Origin: Escherichia coli
GTDB lineage: Bacteria; Pseudomonadota; Gammaproteobacteria; Enterobacterales; Enterobacteriaceae
Length of the DNA stretch: 64,000 nt
Direction: 5' to 3'
Assembly (NCBI RefSeq): GCF_011881725.1
Contig: NZ_JAATUR010000013.1
Coordinates: 1-64,000, forward strand
Under the pieces are notes generated by a model. That model worked only from the letters and a program-made list of their open reading frames with translations, was not told the DNA's origin and searched no databases. This document shows positions 56,875 through 64,000 of this stretch, piece after piece. The position numbers and the translations under genes were made by a program. Within the stretch, counting starts at the first letter, position 1. Every line of letters starts with the position of its first letter.

Positions 56875-58461
56875 ATGACAAGCCTTTTGGCCGCAGAGGT
56901 AGCGAAAAGAAGAACCTTTGCAATTATTTCTCACCCGGACGCCGGTAAAACCACCATCACCGAGAAGGTGTTGCTGTTCGGACAGGCCATTCAGACCGCC
57001 GGTACGGTAAAAGGTCGAGGTTCCAACCAGCACGCCAAGTCGGACTGGATGGAGATGGAAAAGCAGCGTGGGATCTCTATTACCACGTCTGTGATGCAGT
57101 TTCCGTATCACGACTGCCTGGTTAACCTGCTCGACACCCCGGGGCACGAAGACTTCTCGGAAGATACCTACCGTACGCTGACCGCAGTAGACTGCTGCCT
57201 GATGGTTATCGACGCCGCAAAAGGTGTTGAAGATCGTACCCGTAAGCTGATGGAGGTTACCCGTCTGCGTGATACGCCGATCCTCACCTTTATGAACAAA
57301 CTTGACCGTGATATCCGCGACCCGATGGAACTGCTCGATGAAGTTGAGAACGAGCTGAAAATCGGCTGCGCGCCGATCACCTGGCCGATTGGTTGCGGCA
57401 AGCTGTTTAAAGGCGTTTATCATCTTTACAAAGATGAAACCTATCTCTATCAGAGCGGTAAAGGTCACACCATTCAGGAAGTCCGCATTGTTAAAGGGCT
57501 GAACAACCCGGATCTCGACGCTGCAGTCGGTGAAGATCTGGCGCAACAGCTGCGTGACGAACTGGAACTGGTGAAAGGCGCGTCTAACGAGTTCGACAAA
57601 GAGCTGTTCCTTGCAGGCGAAATCACTCCGGTGTTCTTTGGTACTGCGCTGGGTAACTTCGGCGTCGATCATATGCTGGATGGCCTAGTGGAGTGGGCAC
57701 CTGCGCCGATGCCGCGTCAGACCGATACTCGTACCGTAGAAGCGAGCGAAGACAAATTTACTGGCTTCGTATTTAAAATTCAGGCCAACATGGACCCGAA
57801 ACACCGTGACCGCGTGGCATTTATGCGTGTGGTATCCGGTAAATATGAAAAAGGCATGAAACTGCGCCAGGTGCGTACTGCGAAAGACGTGGTGATCTCC
57901 GACGCGTTGACCTTTATGGCGGGCGACCGTTCGCACGTTGAAGAGGCTTATCCGGGCGATATCCTCGGTCTGCACAACCACGGCACCATTCAGATCGGTG
58001 ACACCTTTACCCAGGGTGAGATGATGAAGTTCACCGGTATTCCGAACTTCGCACCGGAACTGTTCCGTCGTATCCGCCTGAAAGATCCGCTGAAACAAAA
58101 ACAGCTGCTCAAAGGGCTGGTACAGCTTTCCGAAGAGGGCGCGGTGCAGGTATTCCGTCCGATCTCCAACAACGACCTGATCGTCGGTGCGGTAGGTGTA
58201 CTGCAGTTTGATGTGGTGGTATCGCGTCTGAAGAGCGAATACAACGTTGAAGCAGTATATGAGTCAGTCAACGTTGCCACCGCCCGCTGGGTAGAATGCG
58301 CAGACGCGAAGAAATTCGAAGAGTTCAAGCGTAAGAACGAAAGCCAGCTGGCGCTGGATGGCGGCGATAACCTCGCTTACATCGCCACCAGCATGGTCAA
58401 CCTGCGCCTGGCGCAGGAGCGTTACCCGGACGTACAGTTCCACCAGACCCGCGAGCATTAA
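56875..58461 (+). CDS. prfC: Peptide chain release factor 3 with prophage-encoded N-terminus
   Basis: A 528-residue GTPase that recycles RF1/RF2 from the ribosome. G motifs: SHPDAGKTT (G1), [10 protein letters not shown] (G3), MNKLDRD (G4). The first codons come from the prophage: [13 protein letters not shown] instead of [14 protein letters not shown], one residue shorter than the usual 529. The attR core lies in codons 20–24; the phage also encodes the EVAKRRTFA segment with different codons from the host copy at attL. An upstream in-frame start at 56848 adds nine residues and is less likely. Confidence 0.96.
56933..56946 (+). other. attR core inside prfC
   Basis: ATTATTTCTCACCC, identical to attL; from here on the sequence is host prfC. 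Confidence 0.9.
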
Positions 58462-58471
58462 TTCTTGCCTT

Positions 58472-58497
58472 CAGGGCGCGGTAGCCGCTGCGCCCTG
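58472..58497 (+). terminator. Probable terminator after prfC
   Basis: Stem CAGGGCGC/GCGCCCTG 10 bp after the stop codon, followed by a short T-rich stretch. The remaining gap to osmY (58498–58853) holds the osmY promoter and leader and no gene. Confidence 0.6.
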
Positions 58498-58853
58498 TCA
58501 ATTTTCCTTCCTTATTAGCCGCTTACGGAATGTTCTTAAAACATTCACTTTTGCTTATGTTTTAGCTGATATCCCGAGCGGTTTCAAAATTGTGATCTAT
58601 ATTTAACAAAGTAATGACATTTCTGACGGTGTTAAATACCGTTCAATGCGTAGATATCAGTATCTAAAGCCGTCGATTGTCATTGTACCGATATTAATAA
58701 CTGCTTAAGAAGCTGTAATGGTCGTTATTCATCACCCATCGCTTTTGTGATGACGGCCATTGACTTCTGTAGAGGGTGAAGTATCTCCCTATTCAGCAAT
58801 GCAACCTCGTGTTGCCAGGCTCAAATTACGAGCAAACATACAGGAATAAATCG

Positions 58854-59459
58854 ATGACTATGACAAGACTGAAGATTTCGAAAACTCTGCTGGCTGTAAT
58901 GCTGACTTCTGCCGTCGCGACCGGCTCTGCCTATGCGGAAAACAACGCGCAGACCACCAATGAAAGCGCAGGGCAAAAAGTCGATAGCTCTATGAATAAA
59001 GTCGGTAATTTCATGGATGACAGTGCTATCACCGCGAAAGTGAAGGCGGCTCTGGTGGATCATGACAACATTAAGAGCACCGATATCTCTGTCAAAACCG
59101 ATCAAAAAGTCGTGACCCTGAGCGGTTTCGTTGAAAGCCAGGCCCAGGCCGAAGAGGCAGTAAAAGTGGCGAAAGGCATTGAAGGCGTCGCCTCCGTTAG
59201 CGACAAGCTGCATGTTCGCGACGCTAAAGAAGGCTCTGTGAAGGGCTACGCGGGTGATACCGCCACCACCAGTGAAATCAAAGCCAAACTGCTGGCGGAC
59301 GACATTGTCCCTTCACGTAAAGTGAAAGTTGAAACCACCGATGGCGTGGTTCAGCTCTCCGGTACCGTAGATTCTCAGGCACAGAGCGATCGTGCTGAAA
59401 GCATCGCCAAAGCGGTAGATGGTGTGAAAAGTGTTAAAAATGATCTGAAAACTCATTAA
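58854..59459 (+). CDS. osmY: Osmotically induced periplasmic BON-domain protein OsmY
   Basis: A 201-residue periplasmic protein: signal peptide (residues 1–28, cut after AYA), then two BON domains (about 55–125 and 130–200) seen as the repeats [19 protein letters not shown] and [19 protein letters not shown]. RpoS- and osmotic-stress-induced chaperone-like protein. The start [10 protein letters not shown] follows AGGAATAAAT; an in-frame extension to 58776 is not supported. Confidence 0.96.
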   Translation: MTMTRLKISKTLLAVMLTSAVATGSAYAENNAQTTNESAGQKVDSSMNKVGNFMDDSAITAKVKAALVDHDNIKSTDISVKTDQKVVTLSGFVESQAQAEEAVKVAKGIEGVASVSDKLHVRDAKEGSVKGYAGDTATTSEIKAKLLADDIVPSRKVKVETTDGVVQLSGTVDSQAQSDRAESIAKAVDGVKSVKNDLKTH

Positions 59460-59585
59460 TTCGTCGTAATTCGTCCTCCCGAACTTTGTCGGGAGGCGCG
59501 ATGTGCACCACACTAAAAATATCGCATTGAGTGATTTTCACGCTCATATCAAGCGGTGACATTAACTATGGTAAAGGAGACGCTT

Positions 59586-59747
59586 ATGTTTCGTTGGGGC
59601 ATCATATTTCTGGTTATCGCGTTAATCGCCGCCGCACTTGGGTTTGGTGGTCTGGCCGGTACCGCTGCAGGCGCAGCAAAAATTGTCTTTGTCGTCGGGA
59701 TTATTCTGTTCCTGGTGAGTTTGTTCATGGGCCGAAAACGACCCTAG
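59586..59747 (+). CDS. ytjA: DUF1328 small membrane protein YtjA
   Basis: A 53-residue protein with two hydrophobic segments rich in Gly/Ala ([20 protein letters not shown]). ATG at 59586 follows AAAGGAGACGCTT. Inner-membrane, unknown function; often near osmY. Confidence 0.92.
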
Positions 59748-59871
59748 ATTTCAGACCATTAAGAAAATTTTATCCAAAGCCAGTCCAGCGGACTGGCTTT
59801 TGCGGTTTTAGCGAATAATAAATTGCGTTACTTTGTCATTCTTTCACAACAAAAACAGGAAGGCAGAGGTG

Positions 59872-60945
59872 GGGCAGCGAATACCTGTAACGCTTGGTAA
59901 TATTGCGCCGTTGTCGCTAAGGCCGTTCCAGCCTGGACGAATTGCTCTGGTGTGCGAAGGCGGCGGGCAGCGTGGAATTTTCACAGCTGGCGTGCTGGAT
60001 GAGTTTATGCGCGCGCAGTTTAATCCTTTCGATCTCTATCTTGGCACATCTGCCGGGGCGCAGAACCTTTCGGCATATATCTGCAATCAGCCCGGTTACG
60101 CGCGCAAAGTCATCATGCGTTACACCACAAAACGCGAATTTTTCGATCCATTGCGCTTTGTCCGTGGAGGAAACCTTATCGATCTCGACTGGCTGGTGGA
60201 GGCGACTGCAAGCCAGATGCCGTTGCAGATGGACACCGCCGCGCGGCTGTTTGACAGTGGCAAATCGTTTTATATGTGTGCCTGCCGTCAGGACGATTAT
60301 GCGCCGAATTACTTTTTACCAACCAAACAAAACTGGCTGGATGTGATTCGCGCCACCAGTGCGATACCTGGCTTTTATCGTAGCGGAGTGTCTCTGGAAG
60401 GTATTAACTATCTGGATGGTGGGATCAGTGATGCGATCCCGGTTAAAGAAGCGGCAAGACAGGGGGCGAAAACACTGGTGGTGATCCGCACCGTACCGTC
60501 GCAAATGTACTACACGCCGCAGTGGTTTAAACGTATGGAACGCTGGCTGGGTGACAGTAGCCTGCAACCACTGGTTAACCTGGTACAGCATCATGAAAGC
60601 AGCTATCGTGACATCCAGCAATTTATTGAGAAACCACCGGGCAAGCTGCGGATATTCGAAATTTATCCTCCTAAGCCATTACACAGTATTGCGCTTGGTA
60701 GCCGGCTTCCTGCGCTGCGTGAAGACTATAAACTTGGGCGTTTATGTGGGCGTTATTTTCTGGCAACGGTTGGTAAGTTATTGACTGAAAAAGCGCCGCT
60801 TACCCGCCATCTGGTACCGGTGGTGACGCCGGAATCGATAGTCATTCCGCCGCCTGCGCCAGTCGCCAACGATACGCTGGTTACCGAGGTGATTGATGCC
60901 CCGCAGGCGAATGACCCGACATTTAATAATGAGGATCTGGCTTGA
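59872..60945 (+). CDS. yjjU: Patatin-like phospholipase YjjU
   Basis: A 357-residue patatin-fold hydrolase. It has the oxyanion GGGQRG motif, nucleophile GTSAG and the catalytic Asp in DGGISD. Start is taken as GTG at 59872 (preceded by GGAAGG), giving the known length; the open frame extends thirteen codons further up. It overlaps yjjV by 4 bp. Confidence 0.92.
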   Translation, partial: GQRIPVTLGNIAPLSLRPFQPGRIALVCEGGGQRGIFTAGVLDEFMRAQFNPFDLYLGTSAGAQNLSAYICNQPGYARKVIMRYTTKREFFDPLRFVRGGNLIDLDWLVEATASQMPLQMDTAARLFDSGKSFYMCACRQDDYAPNYFLPTKQNWLDVIRATSAIPGFYRSGVSLEGINYLDGGISDAIPVKEAARQGAKTLVVIRTVPSQMYYTPQWFKRMERWLGDSSLQPLVNLVQHHESSYRDIQQFIEKPPGKLRIFEIYPPKPLHSIALGSRLPALREDYKLGRLCGRYFLATVGKLLTEKAPLTRHLVPVVTPESIVIPPPAPVANDTLVTEVIDAPQANDPTFNNEDLA

Positions 60946-61724
60946 TTTGCCGTTTTATCGATACTCACTGCCATTTTGATTTTCCGCCGTTTAGTGGTGA
61001 TGAAAAATCCAGCCTGCAACGTGCTGCACAAGCGGGTGTAGGCAAGATCATTGTTCCGGCAACCGAGGCGGCAAATTTTGCCCGCGTGCAGGCGTTGACG
61101 GAAAATTATCAACCGCTGTATGCCGCATTGGGGCTGCATCCAGGGATGTTGGAAAAACACACCGATGCGTCGCTGGATCAGTTACAGCAGGCGCTGGAAA
61201 GGCGTCCGGCGAAGGTGGTAGCGGTGGGGGAGATCGGTCTGGATCTTTTTGGCGACGATCCACAATTTGAGAGGCAACAGTGGTTGCTCGACGAACAACT
61301 GAAGCTGGCGAAACGCTACGATCTGCCGGTGATCCTCCATTCACGCCGTACGCATGACAAGCTGGCGATGTATCTTAAACGTCACGATTTGCCGTGTACT
61401 GGCGTGATTCACGGTTTTTCCGGCAGCCTGCAACAGGCCGAACGGTTTGTACAGCTGGGCTACAAAATTGGCGTAGGCGGCACTATCACTTATCCGCGTG
61501 CCAGTAAAACCCGCGATGTCATCGCAAAACTGCCGCTGGCGTCGTTGCTTCTGGAAACCGACGCGCCGGATATGCCGCTCAATGGTTTTCAGGGGCAGCC
61601 TAACCGCCCGGAACAGGCCGCTCGTGTGTTTGCTGTGCTTTGCGAGTTGCGCCCGGAACCAGCGGATGAGATTGCCGAAGTGTTGCTTAATAACACGTAT
61701 GCGGTGTTTAACGTTCGTGGGTAG
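60942..61724 (+). CDS. yjjV: TatD-family metal-dependent hydrolase YjjV
   Basis: A 260-residue TatD-type deoxyribonuclease/metallohydrolase. Metal ligands: DTHCHFD, GEIGLDLF, HSRRTHDKL and ETDAPDMPL. The only suitable start is TTG at 60942, overlapping the yjjU stop, as in K-12. YjjU and YjjV have been reported to affect iron/reactive-oxygen phenotypes; role unclear. Confidence 0.92.
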   Translation: MICRFIDTHCHFDFPPFSGDEKSSLQRAAQAGVGKIIVPATEAANFARVQALTENYQPLYAALGLHPGMLEKHTDASLDQLQQALERRPAKVVAVGEIGLDLFGDDPQFERQQWLLDEQLKLAKRYDLPVILHSRRTHDKLAMYLKRHDLPCTGVIHGFSGSLQQAERFVQLGYKIGVGGTITYPRASKTRDVIAKLPLASLLLETDAPDMPLNGFQGQPNRPEQAARVFAVLCELRPEPADEIAEVLLNNTYAVFNVRG

Positions 61725-61737
61725 TTTGTCTTTCATA

Positions 61738-61765
61738 CCGGATAAGGCGTTCACGCCGCATCCGG
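61738..61765. repeat. REP element between yjjV and yjjW
   Basis: CCGGATAAGGCG-TTCA-CGCCGCATCCGG, between the convergent yjjV and yjjW. Confidence 0.85.
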
Positions 61766-61831
61766 CAGTCGGCGCACAATGCCTGATGCGACGCTGACGC
61801 GTCTTATCATGCCTACAGGTCTGATGGCATG

Positions 61832-62695
61832 TCACAAATACAGCGCCGGAAATATCAACCGGCTTACCCCGCGCTCCCGTAACGCATCAGCCAACTGCTC
61901 AACGTCTTCCGGCGTGGCGCTCGGCCAGCTTTGCGCCTCGCCATACACGCCGTGGGCATGAAACGCGTTCAGGCGAATCGGAACATCACCAAGCCCCCTG
62001 GTAAACACCGCTAGCTCATCGATGTGTTGCAAATAATCCACCTGGCCTGGGATCATCAGCAAACGCAGTTCCGCCAGCTTGCCGTGCTCGGCAAGCAGAC
62101 TAATGCTGCGCTTAATCTGCTGATTATCGCGTCCGGTTAATTGTTGATGACATTTGCTCCCCCACGCTTTGAGATCGAGCATCGCGCCGTCGCACACCGG
62201 GAGCAATTTTTCCCAGCCGGTTTCGCTCAACATGCCGTTGCTGTCCACCAGACAGGTGAGATGGCGTAGTTGGGAATCATTTTTGATGGCAGTAAATAGC
62301 GCCACCACAAACGGTAGCTGGGTCGTGGCTTCGCCGCCGCTCACCGTTATCCCTTCGATAAACAGCACTGCTTTGCGGATATGGCTAAGCACCTCGTCCA
62401 CGCTCATGGATTGCGCCATCGGCGTGGCGTGTTGCGGACACATCTTCAGGCAGGTATCGCACTGTTCGCAGACCGCAGCGTTCCACGCCACTTTGCCATC
62501 AACAAACTGTAACGCCTGATGTGGACACTGCGGCACACACTCTCCGCAATCATTGCAGCGCCCCATCGTCCACGGGTTGTGGCAATTTTTGCAGCGCAGA
62601 TTACATCCTTGTAAAAACAGAGCCAGACGACTGCCTGGCCCGTCAACGCAGGAGAAGGGGATAATCTTACTGACTAAAGCGCATCTGCTGTTCAT
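61832..62695 (-). CDS. yjjW: Glycyl-radical enzyme activating protein YjjW
   Basis: A 287-residue radical SAM protein. It has the CxxxCxxC cluster motif (CNLRCKNC), a ferredoxin-like insert with two 4Fe-4S motifs ([11 protein letters not shown] and [11 protein letters not shown]) and the SAM-binding [13 protein letters not shown] segment (here [12 protein letters not shown]). It installs the glycyl radical in YjjI, whose gene overlaps it by 29 bp. Confidence 0.94.
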   Translation of the reverse strand: MNSRCALVSKIIPFSCVDGPGSRLALFLQGCNLRCKNCHNPWTMGRCNDCGECVPQCPHQALQFVDGKVAWNAAVCEQCDTCLKMCPQHATPMAQSMSVDEVLSHIRKAVLFIEGITVSGGEATTQLPFVVALFTAIKNDSQLRHLTCLVDSNGMLSETGWEKLLPVCDGAMLDLKAWGSKCHQQLTGRDNQQIKRSISLLAEHGKLAELRLLMIPGQVDYLQHIDELAVFTRGLGDVPIRLNAFHAHGVYGEAQSWPSATPEDVEQLADALRERGVSRLIFPALYL

Positions 62696-64000
62696 GGCTT
62701 ATCACGCGTGGTTGGCGTTCCATAATACGAGTGTTGCGTGCGGCCTCTTCGCCCAGCCAGGTCGTGTTGGTACGTGATCCTTCGGCGCGATATTTTTCTA
62801 AATCAGACAGACGCACCATATAGCCGGTAACGCGAACCAGATCGTTACCGCTGACATTAGCGGTAAATTCACGCATTCCTGCTTTAAAGGCACCGAGGCA
62901 AAGCTGTACCAGCGCCTGCGGATTACGCTTGATGGTTTCATCGAGCGTCAGGATGTCGCTGATCCCGGAGTAATAATATGCATGATGCGGGGCGACAGTT
63001 TGCAGATGGGTGATTGGATCGGGTTCGTCGCCATACGGCAGACGCGCGCCCGGCGTAGTGCCGATATCGGAACTGATCCCAGACTGTGCGTGTAACATCG
63101 CACGTTTTTGCCAGCCATATTTCACGGGCGTACTAGCGACAAACTCCGCCAGTTGCGCGCTGATGCGATAGCCCACTTCATTTGCGGCGGCCTCTTTACC
63201 ATAGCGCGCGGCAATCCCTTCTTTCTCGCACAGCAGATTAACTGCTTCCGCCAGCCCGTACATGCCAAACATCGGCACAAAACGTTCAGGATCAATCAAC
63301 CCTTCTTTCACCAGGAAGCTATTCTCAAAGAAGTGTGATTGTTGATAGAGGAATTCACACCGCGCATCAATGATGGTGATCTGCTGCTGGCAGTAGTGCG
63401 GTAGTGTGCGCGTAAAGAAGTCATCCAGCGACTCACTGCGCTCGGCAATAGCTTTAAGATTAAGACGTACCAGTGTGCTACCACCGCCTGCCAGCGGCAG
63501 TGAGTTGTAACAACTTACAATCCCGTAGCCGCCTTTTGTGAAAATTTTATCATGCACTGGGCCGTTGGCGATGTGCGGTTTGCTACATTCACAGATGTTT
63601 TTCGCCACTTCCAGCAGCAGGTTATCAGGGGTGATTTCAGGATCGTAGATAAAAGTCAGGTTCGGTGAAACCTGCTTCAGCTCTGCATCTGCGCGTAATA
63701 TCGCACGGGTGACAGGGGAATCTGCCGGACCGATATTGGCATGCATAAAGGCGTCAGGCAGAGTTCTGTCGAGATAACGCCAGAAACGTTTTATTCGAAT
63801 ATCAATTTCGTCTTGTGTTAGAATTCTAACATAAGGTTGCAACAACGCATCCAGTTGCCCCAGGTAGACCGGCATCGATGTGACCGAGGGAACGTGGTGG
63901 TAAAGAATGGTCAGCAGAGAGAGTGCGTCATCAAGATCTTTCGCGCCTTCCAGCTCCAGCCATTCGGAACCGTTTGCCAGAAAACGGGCGTAATCGGGTA
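62667..64000 (-). CDS. yjjI: DUF3029 glycyl-radical protein YjjI (5' end outside window)
   Basis: 444 residues are visible of a protein of about 516; the frame runs open to the right window edge ([20 protein letters not shown]...). The glycyl-radical loop near the C-terminus reads [11 protein letters not shown] with the radical Gly, and the active-site region includes [12 protein letters not shown]. The natural substrate is unknown; pairs with YjjW. Confidence 0.94.
   Translation of the reverse strand, partial: PDYARFLANGSEWLELEGAKDLDDALSLLTILYHHVPSVTSMPVYLGQLDALLQPYVRILTQDEIDIRIKRFWRYLDRTLPDAFMHANIGPADSPVTRAILRADAELKQVSPNLTFIYDPEITPDNLLLEVAKNICECSKPHIANGPVHDKIFTKGGYGIVSCYNSLPLAGGGSTLVRLNLKAIAERSESLDDFFTRTLPHYCQQQITIIDARCEFLYQQSHFFENSFLVKEGLIDPERFVPMFGMYGLAEAVNLLCEKEGIAARYGKEAAANEVGYRISAQLAEFVASTPVKYGWQKRAMLHAQSGISSDIGTTPGARLPYGDEPDPITHLQTVAPHHAYYYSGISDILTLDETIKRNPQALVQLCLGAFKAGMREFTANVSGNDLVRVTGYMVRLSDLEKYRAEGSRTNTTWLGEEAARNTRIMERQPRVISHEQQMRFSQ

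Noticed and set aside
56770..57672. A 300-codon minus-strand frame opposite prfC
   Set aside because: Shadow of the conserved RF3 GTPase domain; it crosses the prophage junction, which a real conserved gene would not.

Overview
The window is Escherichia coli chromosomal DNA. Gene identity and order match the hsd/mrr–tsr–opgB–dnaC–bglJ–leuQPV–rimI–prfC–osmY–yjjI segment near the terminus-distal end of the E. coli map. It is not a K-12-type chromosome: the hsdM and mrr alleles differ from EcoKI and K-12 Mrr, a complete hpa (4-hydroxyphenylacetate) catabolic cluster lies between btsT and tsr, and prfC carries a prophage. All gene identities come from reading the sequence and from memory of the families; no database search was run.

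Left part (1–36.5 kb), host genes. The window opens inside a type I hsdM, preceded by an Mrr-like endonuclease gene. Next come a BrnT/BrnA toxin–antitoxin pair whose toxin has an in-frame amber codon, yjiA-yjiX-btsT (GTPase and pyruvate transporter), and hpaBC plus hpaGEDFHIXA with divergent hpaR. These hpa genes encode uptake, hydroxylation, ring cleavage and degradation of 4-hydroxyphenylacetate to pyruvate and succinate semialdehyde. Then follow tsr (serine chemoreceptor), lgoT/lgoR/lgoD (L-galactonate), opgB, yjjA, dnaC-dnaT (primosome), yjjB/yjjP, yjjQ (interrupted by an amber codon)-bglJ, fhuF, yjjZ, three tandem leucine tRNAs, rsmC, holD-rimI-yjjG and the first codons of prfC.

Middle part (36.55–56.95 kb), a defective lambdoid prophage in prfC. 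A 14-bp identical core (ATTATTTCTCACCC) flanks about 20.4 kb. From left to right it carries integrase, flxA with a flagellar sigma-28 promoter, an excisionase-like gene, a yfdR-yfdQ-yfdP block, a highly structured non-coding element with an unrecognised 144-aa gene, and a LexA-like repressor with clear TGTAC-N7-GTACA operators. After these come a Cro–antiterminator Q fusion protein, cold-shock genes (cspF, cspB, cspI, an ATT-start ynfQ-like gene, gnsB, ydfK), an intact-looking holin/endolysin/Rz/Rz1 cassette, and a probable cos site. The right end has a terminase small subunit, a truncated terminase large subunit joined directly to the 3' part of a side tail fibre gene, tfa, a pin invertase and a dinI-like gene with two LexA boxes. 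Replication genes and all head/tail genes except tail-fibre tip parts are absent. The layout resembles Qin (late region) mixed with CPS-53 (yfdPQR) but uses a different integrase and site. At the right end the phage supplies a new start codon, a new N-terminus ([13 protein letters not shown]...) and a new upstream region for prfC, so release factor 3 is now expressed from prophage DNA.

Right part (57–64 kb), host genes: prfC, osmY, ytjA, yjjU-yjjV, and the yjjI/yjjW glycyl-radical enzyme/activase pair, with yjjI running off the end.

Most notable for follow-up are the Cro–Q fusion, the re-started prfC with operator-like repeats upstream, the 144-aa gene and its structured leader opposite the P_L operon, the non-AUG zinc-ribbon gene after cspI, and two independent amber interruptions (brnT, yjjQ).
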